Assembly (NCBI RefSeq): GCF_001439815.1
Contig: NZ_JYLM01000007.1
Coordinates: 62,001-126,000, forward strand
Origin: Pseudomonas orientalis
GTDB taxonomy: Bacteria > Pseudomonadota > Gammaproteobacteria > Pseudomonadales > Pseudomonadaceae
Length of the DNA: 64,000 nt
Reading direction: 5' to 3'
In this document: positions 30,250-39,090 of the stretch, in pieces
How the letters are laid out: each line of letters opens with the position of its first letter
Numbering within the stretch: position 1 is the first letter of the stretch
Translations under genes and position numbers: made by a program
Notes under the pieces: generated by a model
Told to the model about the DNA's origin: nothing
Seen by the model: the letters and a program-made list of their open reading frames with translations, nothing else
Database searches by the model: none

Positions 30250-30440
30250 GGGGCGGGTCGACACGGCTATGACACGTACAGCCTTCCCGCCCCGGGTAAG
30301 GTGTGCGTGTCATAGGTCTTGTCAGACCCCGGTCCGTCTGTGCGGACTCCTGGGTCGCATACGCCATGGTCTGCTGACCAAGTATGTTGACGTATGCCGG
30401 ACGAGCATGGCGCTCGTGGGAGACTACTCCCCTAGGACGG
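30250..30440 (-). ncRNA. yybP-ykoY (Mn2+) riboswitch
   Basis: On the minus strand the hallmark GGGGAGTAG is at 30432-30424 and CGTCAACATACT at 30392-30381, followed by GCGACCC and GACAAGACCTATG closing the aptamer near 30311. Downstream, CTATGACACG-type strands 30306-30315 and 30267-30276 form a perfect 10-bp helix that competes with the aptamer closing helix, and 30286-30293 can pair with 30250-30257 beside the ribosome-binding site. Mn2+ should switch expression of the GDT1 gene. Confidence 0.9.
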
Positions 30441-30495
30441 AGCGGATTCTGCCTAGGCAAAACCCATTCGGCAAGCCTTCTTTTTCAAACGCCCG

Positions 30496-31494
30496 TCAGG
30501 GGCGCTTGGCCCGGTAGATGCGAAAACCATTGCCCTCGGCCTTGACCGCGCAGATGCCCAGGTGCTCTTCGATCAAAGGCTGGTACTTGAGGAAACTGTT
30601 CGCAACCAGGCGCAGTTCGCCGCCTTTTGCCAGGTGTTTACCGGCTTTTCGCAGAAGATTCTCCGTGGCGAAATAGTCGGTGTGCACGCCCACATGGAAC
30701 GGTGGGTTGGTCAGAATCGCATTCAAACCCTGCGGTGCCGCGTCGATGCCATCACCGGTCAGCACGTCGGCTTCCAGACCATTGGCGGCCAGGGTCAGGC
30801 GGCTGCTGGCGGCGGCAAACGCATCCACATCCAGCATCGTCACGGTGTTGTGCGGGTAGCGACGCTTGACGGCCGCGCCCAGCACGCCGGCACCGCAACC
30901 GAAGTCCAGCAGATGGCCGCTGGGCAGCTTGTCCAGATGTTGCAGCAACAACTCGGTGCCGCGATCCAGACGGCCGTGGCTGAACACGCCCGGCAAGCTC
31001 ACGACTTTCAGAGGGCCTTCGGCCAGGGGCACTTCGAAGACCTGCGCCAGGCTCTCCAGCTCGACGGCCTGCGGCGCGTTGGCCACGGTAATCTGCCACA
31101 GCTGGCAATGCCGCGCGCTGTCGAGCTTGCGCGGTTTGCCCAAGGGGCTCATCTGCTTGGCGGCGCTTTCGATGCCGGCTTTTTTCTCCCCCACCAGGAA
31201 CAGCTCGGCGCCTGGCAGGCGCGCGGCCACCGCATTGAGCAGGTAGTCGGTGAGGTCCTTGGACTTGGGCAGGAAGATCACCGCCGCCTCGAACTCGCGC
31301 TCGGGCACATTCACGCCGAACTGGCTGCGCTCCGCAAAGCGGGCGTCGAGCGCTGCCTGGTCGCCGGCATGCCAGCACCAGCCGTGAGCGTCGGGCAGGC
31401 GCCCCAGCAAGTCGTCGGCAGGCAAACCTACCAGCAACAGCTTGCCCTGAAAAAGTTCGGCCTGGCGAAGCAGTACTTCACTGCGCGGATCCAT
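30496..31494 (-). CDS. rsmC: 16S rRNA (guanine1207-N2)-methyltransferase
   Basis: A 332-residue SAM-dependent methyltransferase. A degenerate N-terminal methyltransferase-like half is followed by an active C-terminal domain with [12 protein letters not shown] (about 194-205) and the catalytic NPPF motif in [13 protein letters not shown]. Size and the [14 protein letters not shown] block fit RsmC rather than the longer RlmG. It methylates G1207 in the 30S subunit. Confidence 0.92.
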   Translation of the reverse strand: MDPRSEVLLRQAELFQGKLLLVGLPADDLLGRLPDAHGWCWHAGDQAALDARFAERSQFGVNVPEREFEAAVIFLPKSKDLTDYLLNAVAARLPGAELFLVGEKKAGIESAAKQMSPLGKPRKLDSARHCQLWQITVANAPQAVELESLAQVFEVPLAEGPLKVVSLPGVFSHGRLDRGTELLLQHLDKLPSGHLLDFGCGAGVLGAAVKRRYPHNTVTMLDVDAFAAASSRLTLAANGLEADVLTGDGIDAAPQGLNAILTNPPFHVGVHTDYFATENLLRKAGKHLAKGGELRLVANSFLKYQPLIEEHLGICAVKAEGNGFRIYRAKRP

Positions 31495-31524
31495 GGTCTG
31501 CTCCTTGAAAAGGGGCGCAGTTTA

Positions 31525-32487
31525 TCAAGCGACGACGCGCAGCGGGGCACCGTTGAAAAAGCCCAGGGCGTTTTCGCTCAATTGCCCGACGATCCGTTGC
31601 CGCGCTTCCCGGCTGCCCCAGGCGTTATGGGGCGTGACGATCAGCCGAGGGATATCCCCGGCCAGCAGCGGGTTGCCGTTTACCGGAGGCTCGACACTCA
31701 ACACATCGGTGGCCGCGCCGCCCAGATGCCCACTGCGCAGCGCATCCGCCAGCGCCTGTTCATTGATCAAGCCGCCGCGTGCGGTGTTGACGATAAACGC
31801 GCCGGGCTTGAGCAGTGCCAGCTCGCGAGCCCCGATAAAATCGCGGGTGTGCTCGTTGAGCGGGCAATGCAAGGTCAGCGCGTCGACCTGCCCCAGCAGT
31901 TCATCCAGCGGCACGCGGTCGGCGCGGGCAGGGCGCCCGGGAATTGCGCCCAGCACCACGCGCATGCCGAAGGCTTCGGCCAGGCGCGCCACGGCGCTGC
32001 CCAGTTCGCCATGGCCGAGCAGGCCTAACGTCTTGCCTTCGAGCTCGACAATCGGATAGTCCAGCAGGCAGAACTGCCTGGCCTGCTGCCATTTGCCGGC
32101 TGCCACATCGCGCTGATAGTCCTTCAGGCGCGTGGCGAGGTTGAGCAGCAGCATGATCGTGTGCTGCGCCACCGAAGGCGTGCCGTAACCCTGGCAGTTG
32201 CTCACGGTGATGCCCTGGGTGCGGGCGGCTTGAAGGTCGATGTTGTTGGTGCCGGTGGCCGACACCAGGATCAGCTTGAGCTCGGGGCAGGCCGCCAGGG
32301 TCGCGGCGCTGAGCGGGATTTTGTTGCTGATGACCACTTGAGCGCCTTGCACGCGTTCGAGCACATTCTGCGGTGTGGTCTGTTCGAACAGCTGCAGCTC
32401 GCTGAAGCAGTCATGCAACTCGCTGAGGTCGAGGTCGCCGAGGTCCAGGGAAGGGTGATCGAGAAAGACGGCGCGGCGATTGTTCAT
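31525..32487 (-). CDS. D-2-hydroxyacid dehydrogenase
   Basis: A 320-residue NAD(P)-dependent oxidoreductase related to glycerate/hydroxypyruvate dehydrogenase. The Rossmann motif is GLLGHGELGSAVA (about 149-161), the substrate Arg is in VNTARGGL, and the catalytic His is in VTPHNAWG. It resembles HprA more than lactate or phosphoglycerate dehydrogenases; the substrate is not certain. ATG at 32487; two codons upstream a TTG is in frame. Confidence 0.85.
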   Translation of the reverse strand: MNNRRAVFLDHPSLDLGDLDLSELHDCFSELQLFEQTTPQNVLERVQGAQVVISNKIPLSAATLAACPELKLILVSATGTNNIDLQAARTQGITVSNCQGYGTPSVAQHTIMLLLNLATRLKDYQRDVAAGKWQQARQFCLLDYPIVELEGKTLGLLGHGELGSAVARLAEAFGMRVVLGAIPGRPARADRVPLDELLGQVDALTLHCPLNEHTRDFIGARELALLKPGAFIVNTARGGLINEQALADALRSGHLGGAATDVLSVEPPVNGNPLLAGDIPRLIVTPHNAWGSREARQRIVGQLSENALGFFNGAPLRVVA

Positions 32488-32573
32488 TATCAACTGTACC
32501 TTTTGCGGCGAGGTTCGAAGGCGTAATCTGCTGAGCCTATCAGATGAAATAATCCGTTACTTATGGAGTGCGC

Positions 32574-33206
32574 ATGTACGCCGCCGAGTTTTTGACCGTA
32601 GCCTTGATTCACCTGTTGGCGGTGGCCAGCCCCGGGCCGGACTTCGCCGTAGTGGTGCGTGAAAGCGTGACCCATGGCCGTCGCGCCGGCACCTGGACTG
32701 CGCTGGGCGTCGGTTCGGCGATTTTCCTCCATGTCGGTTATTCATTGCTGGGCATCGGCTTGATCGTGTCCCAGTCCATCGTGCTGTTCAATGCATTGAA
32801 ATGGGCGGCGGCGGCGTACCTGTTGTACATCGGTTTCAAGGCGCTGCGCGCGCAACCGGCCAAGCCGCCGGTGGAAGGCGAGCTGCATCGCGAGGCGGGC
32901 GAGCGCACGCCGCGTGGCGCGTTTACCGCAGGTTTCGTCACCAACGGTTTGAATCCCAAGGCCACGCTGTTTTTCCTGTCGCTGTTCACAGTAGTGATCA
33001 ACCCGCACACCCCGCTGGCGGTGCAGGCCGGTTATGGGGTGTACCTGGCGGTGGCGACGGCGCTGTGGTTTTGCCTGGTGGCCATGCTGTTCAGCCAGCA
33101 GCGCGTGCGCGCCGGGTTTGCGAAGATGGGGCATTGGTTTGATCGGACCATGGGCGCGGTGCTGATTGCGATCGGGGTGAAGCTGGCGTTTACCAGCATG
33201 AAATAA
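32574..33206 (+). CDS. LysE/RhtB family exporter
   Basis: A 210-residue amino-acid exporter with about six helices. The family start AVASPGPDFAVVVRESVTHGRRAG is present, and a later helix carries FVTNGLNPKATLFFLSLF. Substrate unknown. ATG 32574 follows GGAG by six bases. Divergent from the dehydrogenase. Confidence 0.9.
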   Translation: MYAAEFLTVALIHLLAVASPGPDFAVVVRESVTHGRRAGTWTALGVGSAIFLHVGYSLLGIGLIVSQSIVLFNALKWAAAAYLLYIGFKALRAQPAKPPVEGELHREAGERTPRGAFTAGFVTNGLNPKATLFFLSLFTVVINPHTPLAVQAGYGVYLAVATALWFCLVAMLFSQQRVRAGFAKMGHWFDRTMGAVLIAIGVKLAFTSMK

Positions 33207-33236
33207 ACGTCGCCCTTGAGCGGGCACGGTAGAAAA

Positions 33237-33410
33237 AATGTGGGAGGGGGCTTGCCAGTTAAGGCTTGTTGTAGGAGCGAGCTTGCTCGCGAAAAACTCA
33301 CAGGCGCCGCGCTCATTCAAAAAGCACGCGTTATCGTTGACGTTTTTCGCGAGCAAGCTCGCTCCTACAGACGGCGAGGTACGCTTAACTGGCAAGCCCC
33401 CTCCCACATT
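33237..33410. repeat. Outer REPIN (GGGAGGGGGC family) with an inserted REPIN
   Basis: Perfect 27-base inverted arms at 33237-33263 and 33384-33410. The arms match the family through GTGGGAGGGGGCTTGCC and then read AGTTAAG instead of CCCGAT, equally on both sides. The interior holds a GAGCGAG-family REPIN at 33271-33368. Confidence 0.9.
33271..33368. repeat. Inner REPIN (GAGCGAG family)
   Basis: Perfect 23-base inverted arms at 33271-33293 and 33346-33368, identical in arm sequence to the copy after murA. It sits inside the loop of the outer REPIN, leaving 7 and 15 outer loop bases at its flanks. Confidence 0.92.
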
Positions 33411-33555
33411 GGATCCTCATAAGCTGGAGATGGTGGCGCAAAGCTAGCATTTGCCGGGCTCTGCAAATCATTCCTTTGGCTGATTTGGTTGAAACATAAC
33501 GTCTCTACAGTGCAGGTCTTCACGCCAAGACCGCGCAGTCATAAAAGGGATTCGT

Positions 33556-35238
33556 ATGTTGCAGACCCGTGTTATCCCACCCGCCGAAGGCGCTTACCAA
33601 TACCCGCTGTTGATCAAGCGCCTGTTGATGTCCGGCACTCGTTACGAAAAGACCCGGGAGATCATTTACCGCGACACGCTGCGCTACACCTACCCGACCT
33701 TGATCGAGCGCGTCGCGCGCCTGGCCAATGTACTGACCGCAGCCGGGGTCAAGGCCGGGGACACGGTGGCGGTGATGGACTGGGACAGCCACCGTTACCT
33801 GGAATGCATGTTCGCCATCCCGATGATCGGCGCGGTGATCCACACCATCAACGTGCGCCTGTCGCCGGAGCAGATCCTCTACACCATGAACCACGCCGAC
33901 GACCGCTTTGTGCTGGTCAACAGCGAATTCGTGGGGCTTTACCAGGCGATCGCCGGGCAGCTCACCAGTGTCGACAAGACCTTGCTGATCACCGACGGCG
34001 ACAGCAAGACCGCCGACCTGCCCAACCTGGTGGGCGAGTACGAAACCCTGCTGGCCGCGGCGAGCCCGACGTACCACTTCGAGGATTTCGACGAGAACTC
34101 GGTGGCCACCACCTTCTACACCACCGGCACCACCGGCAACCCCAAGGGCGTGTATTTCACCCACCGCCAGTTGGTGCTGCACACCATCGGTGTGGCGACC
34201 ATCATGGGCAGTGTCGACAGCGTGCGCCTGCTGGGCACCAACGACGTGTACATGCCCATCACGCCGATGTTCCATGTGCACGCCTGGGGCCTGCCTTACG
34301 TGGCAACCATGCTCGGTTTGAAGCAGGTCTACCCCGGCCGCTACGACCCCGAATACCTGGTGGAGCTGTGGCGCAAGGAAAAGGTCACCTTTTCCCACTG
34401 CGTGCCGACCATCCTGCAAATGGTGCTCAATGCCAAGGCCGCCCAGGACGTGGATTTCGGCGGTTGGAAAATCGTCATCGGCGGCAGCGCGCTCAACCGT
34501 TCGCTGTACGAGGCCGCCAAGGCCCGTGGCATTCAATTGACGGCTGCGTACGGCATGTCCGAGACCGGGCCGCTGGTGTCCTGTGCCCACCTCAACGCCG
34601 AGCTGATGGCCGGCAGCGAAGACGAACGCACCACCTACCGGATCAAGGCCGGTGTGCCCGGGCCGCTGGTGGAAGCCGCGATCATGGACACCGACGGCAA
34701 CTTCCTGCCGGCCGACGGCGAATCCCAGGGCGAGCTGGTACTGCGCGCGCCCTGGCTCACCGAGGGTTATTACAACGAGCCGCAAAAGGGTGCCGAGCTG
34801 TGGGCCGGTGGCTGGATGCACACCGGTGATGTCGCCACCCTGGACGCGTTCGGCGTGATCGATATCCGTGACCGCATCAAGGATGTGATCAAGACCGGAG
34901 GCGAATGGATCTCCTCCCTGGCCCTGGAAGACCTGGTCAGCCGCCACCCGGCGGTACGCGAAGTAGCGGTAGTGGGCATTGCCGACCCGCAGTGGGGCGA
35001 GCGCCCGTTTGCCCTGTTGGTGTTGCGTGATGGCCATGTGATAGGGGCCCGTGAGCTCAAGGAGCACCTCAAGCCGTTCGTTGAATTGGGTCACTTGAGC
35101 AAGTGGGCGATTCCGAGCCAGATCGCCGTTGTTACTGAAATTCCCAAGACCAGCGTCGGCAAGCTCGACAAAAAACGTATCCGTATCGACATCATCCAAT
35201 GGCAGGCCAACAACAGCACGTTCCTGTCGACCCTCTGA
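33556..35238 (+). CDS. AlkK-like medium-chain fatty acyl-CoA ligase
   Basis: A 560-residue AMP-forming acyl-CoA synthetase. The AMP motif is YTTGTTGNPKG (188-198); later motifs are YGMSETGP, the GWMHTGDVATLD region, and a C-terminal catalytic Lys in KTSVGKLDKK. It is closest to medium-chain enzymes such as AlkK. It activates fatty acids for oxidation or polyhydroxyalkanoate synthesis. It is followed, after 334 bases, by DUF1302 and DUF1329 genes, an order also seen in P. putida. Confidence 0.9.
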   Translation: MLQTRVIPPAEGAYQYPLLIKRLLMSGTRYEKTREIIYRDTLRYTYPTLIERVARLANVLTAAGVKAGDTVAVMDWDSHRYLECMFAIPMIGAVIHTINVRLSPEQILYTMNHADDRFVLVNSEFVGLYQAIAGQLTSVDKTLLITDGDSKTADLPNLVGEYETLLAAASPTYHFEDFDENSVATTFYTTGTTGNPKGVYFTHRQLVLHTIGVATIMGSVDSVRLLGTNDVYMPITPMFHVHAWGLPYVATMLGLKQVYPGRYDPEYLVELWRKEKVTFSHCVPTILQMVLNAKAAQDVDFGGWKIVIGGSALNRSLYEAAKARGIQLTAAYGMSETGPLVSCAHLNAELMAGSEDERTTYRIKAGVPGPLVEAAIMDTDGNFLPADGESQGELVLRAPWLTEGYYNEPQKGAELWAGGWMHTGDVATLDAFGVIDIRDRIKDVIKTGGEWISSLALEDLVSRHPAVREVAVVGIADPQWGERPFALLVLRDGHVIGARELKEHLKPFVELGHLSKWAIPSQIAVVTEIPKTSVGKLDKKRIRIDIIQWQANNSTFLSTL

Positions 35239-35572
35239 CACCGCTTGCCGCGCCTTTCCGGGGGCGGCAATGCTCTATCTCAGGCCTTTACTTGTGATTT
35301 GCCAGATTTCAGCCATCCTTGCCGCGTCGACCTTCGTCGACGTGGCGAAAGGGTCGGGGCAGACGGGTTGGTGATGCAAATCACACTTTAGAGGGATCAA
35401 GCACTACCCCCTGCTGGCTATAGTCCCTTCCAGAGTTTTTCGCGGATGTTGCGCTTCGGGTGAGGGTGGCCCGGTTGTCGCTCGGCATTGGAATCGTTGT
35501 ATCCCGGCCGTTACATGCATCTTCCGAAAGAGCTCACTGCCATAACAATAAAATGCACATGGAGTAGCGTCG
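35239..35572 (+). promoter_or_regulatory. Gap between acyl-CoA ligase and DUF1302 gene
   Basis: A TTGCCGC/GCGGCAA hairpin (35245-35251 with 35264-35270) follows the ligase stop without a T-run. A tight CGTCGAC-CTTC-GTCGACG hairpin lies at 35325-35342. The rest probably contains the promoter of the DUF1302-DUF1329 pair, possibly the target of the MalT-type regulator. No gene seen. Confidence 0.4.
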
Positions 35573-37432
35573 ATGACCTCAGTAAACCAGTTCTGGCGCC
35601 GGGCACGTCTGCCCCTGGCCGTCAGTCTCGCTTCTACGCTCGCCGGGCCCGCATTCGGCGTCAGTTTCAACATCGGTGAAATCGAAGGGAGTTTTGACTC
35701 GTCCCTGTCGGTAGGCGCCAGTTGGAGCACGTCCAAGGCCAATCGCGACCTGATCGGCGCCAACAACGGCGGCAGGGGCCTGTCCCAGACCTCCGACGAC
35801 GGGCACCTGAACTTCAAGCGCGGAGAAACCTTCTCGAAGATCTTCAAGGGCATCCACGACCTGGAACTGAAGTACGGCGACACCGGTGTGTTTGTGCGTG
35901 GCAAGTACTGGTACGACTTTGAACTCAAGGACGAAAGCCGTGAGTTCAAGGACATCAGCGACAACAACCGCAAGGAAGGCGCCAAGTCGTCCGGCGGGCA
36001 GATCCTCGATGCGTTCGTCTACCACAACTACTCGATCGCCGATGCGCCGGGTTCCGTGCGTTTCGGCAAGCAGGTGGTGAGCTGGGGCGAAAGTACCTTC
36101 ATCGGCGGCGGTATCAACTCCATCAACCCGATCGATGTTTCCGCATTCCGTCGTCCGGGCGCCGAGATCAAGGAAGGCCTGATTCCGGTCAACATGTTCT
36201 ACGTGTCCCAGAGCCTCACCGACAACCTGTCGGCCGAGGCGTTTTACCAGTTGGAATGGGACCAGACCGTTACCGACAACTGCGGCACCTTCTTCTCGCA
36301 GCCGGATGTGATTTCCGACGGCTGCAGCAACAACCTGCGGGTACTCAACAAGCGCTCGACCATCCCTGCCGCGGCACTGCCGACCCTGGGCGCGCTGGGT
36401 GTGGACGTCAACAGCGAAGGCGTACTCGTGCGCCGTGGCCCGGACCGTGATGCCCGCGACAGCGGCCAGTTCGGCGTGGCCATGCGCTACAACTTCGAGC
36501 CGCTGGACACCGAGTTCGGCGCCTACTTCATGAACTACCACAGCCGTGCGCCGATCTTCAGCGCACAGGGCGCGCCATCGGCGGCCTACACCCGTCCGTT
36601 GGGGCCGCTGGGGGCATTGCGTCCGCTGATCGTGGCGGGCAGTTCGAACTACTTCGTCGAGTACCCGGAAGATATCCGCCTCTACGGCCTGAGTTTCTCC
36701 ACCACCTTGCCGACCGGCACCGCCTGGAGCGGTGAGTTGAGCTATCGGCCGAATGCGCCGGTGCAGTTGAGCACCACCGACATTCTGTTCGCCGGTGTCA
36801 CGCCGATCCCGGGCTTTGGCAATGCCTCCGTGCTAAAGGGCTCGCCGGGTCAGGACCTGCACGGTTACAACCGCAAGGAAGTGACCCAGTTCCAGACCAC
36901 CTTCACGCACTTCTTCGACCAGGTGATGGGCGCCAGCCGCCTGACCACCGTCGGTGAAATCGGCGTGACCCATGTGGGCGGCCTGGAAAGCAAATCCCAG
37001 GCCCGCTATGGCCGCGACCCGGTATTTGGTCCCGGTACCTTGCCAGGCGGGTTCTGCAACGCCCTCAACAACTCGACCGCAACCGGTGCCGGCCTGCCCA
37101 ACGCGGCCGGGCTGAACACCAACTGCAACAACGACGGCTACACCACCGCAACGTCCTGGGGCTACCGCGCCCGTGCCATCTGGGAATACCCGGACGTGTT
37201 CGCCGGCGTCAACCTCAAGCCCAACGTCGCCTGGTCCCATGACGTCAAAGGCTACTCGCCGGGCCCTGGCGGCAACTTCGAAGAAGGGCGCAAGGCGGTC
37301 AGCCTGGGCCTGGATGCCGAATACCAGAACACCTACACCGCGAGCCTGGCCTACACCAACTTCTTTGGTGGCAAGTTCAGCACCGTGGATGACCGTGACT
37401 TTGTCGCGTTGAGCTTTGGCGCCAACTTCTAA
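35573..37432 (+). CDS. DUF1302 outer-membrane protein
   Basis: A 619-residue secreted protein of DUF1302. It has a signal peptide (cleavage near PAFG, about residue 29) and long stretches of alternating residues typical of a beta-barrel, and it ends with an aromatic residue (FGANF), as outer-membrane proteins do. Family members accompany DUF1329 proteins. Function unknown; transport or surface handling of a hydrophobic compound is an inference. Confidence 0.88.
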   Translation: MTSVNQFWRRARLPLAVSLASTLAGPAFGVSFNIGEIEGSFDSSLSVGASWSTSKANRDLIGANNGGRGLSQTSDDGHLNFKRGETFSKIFKGIHDLELKYGDTGVFVRGKYWYDFELKDESREFKDISDNNRKEGAKSSGGQILDAFVYHNYSIADAPGSVRFGKQVVSWGESTFIGGGINSINPIDVSAFRRPGAEIKEGLIPVNMFYVSQSLTDNLSAEAFYQLEWDQTVTDNCGTFFSQPDVISDGCSNNLRVLNKRSTIPAAALPTLGALGVDVNSEGVLVRRGPDRDARDSGQFGVAMRYNFEPLDTEFGAYFMNYHSRAPIFSAQGAPSAAYTRPLGPLGALRPLIVAGSSNYFVEYPEDIRLYGLSFSTTLPTGTAWSGELSYRPNAPVQLSTTDILFAGVTPIPGFGNASVLKGSPGQDLHGYNRKEVTQFQTTFTHFFDQVMGASRLTTVGEIGVTHVGGLESKSQARYGRDPVFGPGTLPGGFCNALNNSTATGAGLPNAAGLNTNCNNDGYTTATSWGYRARAIWEYPDVFAGVNLKPNVAWSHDVKGYSPGPGGNFEEGRKAVSLGLDAEYQNTYTASLAYTNFFGGKFSTVDDRDFVALSFGANF

Positions 37433-37474
37433 GCACACTCTTTTCAAGTGGTATGTATTCAGGAAGTCCAGAAC

Positions 37475-38839
37475 ATGAAAATAACTAAAAGTCTGTTGCA
37501 CGTGGGTGTGCTTGGGCTGTCGATCCTGGCGAGCAACGTCATGGCGGCAGTGTCGGCGGATGAAGCCGCCAAGCTGGGCACCACCCTGACCCCGATGGGC
37601 GCCGAAATGGCCGGGAACGCGGCCGGCACCATCCCGAAGTGGTCACCGATGCCGGTGAACGCAGGGGCAGTGGATGCCAAGGGTTTCCTGGCCAACCCCT
37701 ACGCCAGCGAACAACCGCAGTTCACCATCACCGCGCAGAACGTCGAGCAATACAAAGACAAACTGGCCCCCGGGCAGTACGCGATGTTCAAGCGTTACCC
37801 GGACAGCTTCAAGATGCCGGTGTACCCGAGCCATCGCGGCGCCACGGTGCCGGCTGAGGTGTTCGCCTCCATCAAGAAGAACGCCACCACCACCAACCTG
37901 GTGTCCGGCGGTAACGGCCTGGAAAACTTCGAGACGGCGGTGCCGTTCCCGATTCCGAAAAGCGGCGTCGAGGTGATCTGGAACCACATCACCCGTTATC
38001 GCGGTGGCAGCGTGACCCGCCTGGTGACCCAGGCCACGCCGCAAACCAACGGTTCCTACAGCCTGGTGTACTTCCGCGACCAGTTCGTGTTCCGCGACAA
38101 AATGAAAGACTTCGACCCGAAAAACCCGGGCAACGTGCTGTTCTACTTCAAGCAGCAAGTCACCGCCCCGGCGCGTCTGGCCGGTGGTGTACTGCTGGTA
38201 CACGAGACCCTCGACCAGGTCAAGGAACCGCGTTCGGCGTGGGTCTACAACGCCGGGCAACGCCGCGTGCGTCGGGCGCCGCAGGTGTCCTATGACGGGC
38301 CGGGTACGGCCGCCGATGGCCTGCGCACCTCCGACAACCTCGACATGTACAACGGCGCGCCGGACCGCTACGACTGGAAACTGGAAGGCAAGAAGGAAAT
38401 CTACATCGCCGCCAACAGCTACAAGATCGACGATCCGAAGTTGAAATACGCCGACATCATCAAGGCCGGCCACATCAATCAGGACCTGACGCGCTACGAG
38501 CTGCGCCGCGTCTGGCACGTGGTCGCCACCCTGAAAGAGGGCCAGCGCCACATCTATGCCAAACGTGACTTCTACATCGACGAAGACACCTGGCAAGCAG
38601 CGGTGATCGACCATTACGACGGCCGTGGCCAACTGTGGCGCGTCGCCGAAGCCCATGCCGAGAACTACTACGACAAACAAGTGCCGTGGTACGCCCTGGA
38701 AACCCTCTACGACTTGCAGTCCGGCCGCTATCTGGCCCTGGGCATGAAGAACGAAGAGAAGCAGGCCTATGACTTCGGCTTCACCGCCACCACCAGCGAC
38801 TTCACCCCGGCAGCGCTGCGCCAGGACGGCGTTCGCTAA
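37475..38839 (+). CDS. DUF1329 protein (LolA/LolB-like)
   Basis: A 454-residue protein with a signal peptide (cleavage near VMA-AVS, about residue 20), then DUF1329, whose fold resembles the lipoprotein carriers LolA/LolB. ATG 37475 follows AGGAAG. It starts 42 bases after the DUF1302 gene and is surely cotranscribed. It may carry a lipid or hydrophobic substrate across the periplasm to the DUF1302 barrel. Confidence 0.88.
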   Translation: MKITKSLLHVGVLGLSILASNVMAAVSADEAAKLGTTLTPMGAEMAGNAAGTIPKWSPMPVNAGAVDAKGFLANPYASEQPQFTITAQNVEQYKDKLAPGQYAMFKRYPDSFKMPVYPSHRGATVPAEVFASIKKNATTTNLVSGGNGLENFETAVPFPIPKSGVEVIWNHITRYRGGSVTRLVTQATPQTNGSYSLVYFRDQFVFRDKMKDFDPKNPGNVLFYFKQQVTAPARLAGGVLLVHETLDQVKEPRSAWVYNAGQRRVRRAPQVSYDGPGTAADGLRTSDNLDMYNGAPDRYDWKLEGKKEIYIAANSYKIDDPKLKYADIIKAGHINQDLTRYELRRVWHVVATLKEGQRHIYAKRDFYIDEDTWQAAVIDHYDGRGQLWRVAEAHAENYYDKQVPWYALETLYDLQSGRYLALGMKNEEKQAYDFGFTATTSDFTPAALRQDGVR

Positions 38840-38858
38840 CCTGCGCTGATACCCAACT

Positions 38859-38945
38859 GTGGGAGGGGGCTTGCCCCCGATGGCGGTGGTTCAGTCAACT
38901 AAGCGTTGGCTGGCACACCGCCATCGGGGGTAAGCCCCCTCCCAC
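38859..38945. repeat. REPIN, GGGAGGGGGC family
   Basis: Arms at 38859-38881 and 38923-38945 with one mismatch (GGTAAGCC in the right arm), and pairing extended inward by GGCGGTG with CACCGCC. It sits between the DUF1329 gene and the regulator gene. Confidence 0.9.
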
Positions 38946-39090
38946 ATTTTTGTTTGGGGTGGCTGTGGGGATATTTTTTGTCGCAGTTCTTTTTCAGGCA
39001 TTTGTTGCAAAGATCTACAATCTCGGCGCTTTTACCGCTAGTCTGCGCACATCTGCAGTGCCGACAACAGCCTTCCACAAGAGCCCGGCG

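Larger units (their letters stand above)
33207..33555. other. Gap with nested REPIN before the acyl-CoA ligase
   Basis: Bases 33237-33410 are a REPIN of one family holding a complete REPIN of the other. The remaining 145 bases before the acyl-CoA ligase ATG should hold its promoter; I see no clear consensus pair. Confidence 0.6.

Noticed and set aside
38950-39090. N-terminal extension of the MalT-type regulator
   Set aside because: The added residues begin in REPIN flank sequence and form an unlikely hydrophobic leader; ATG 39091 starts the expected domain.
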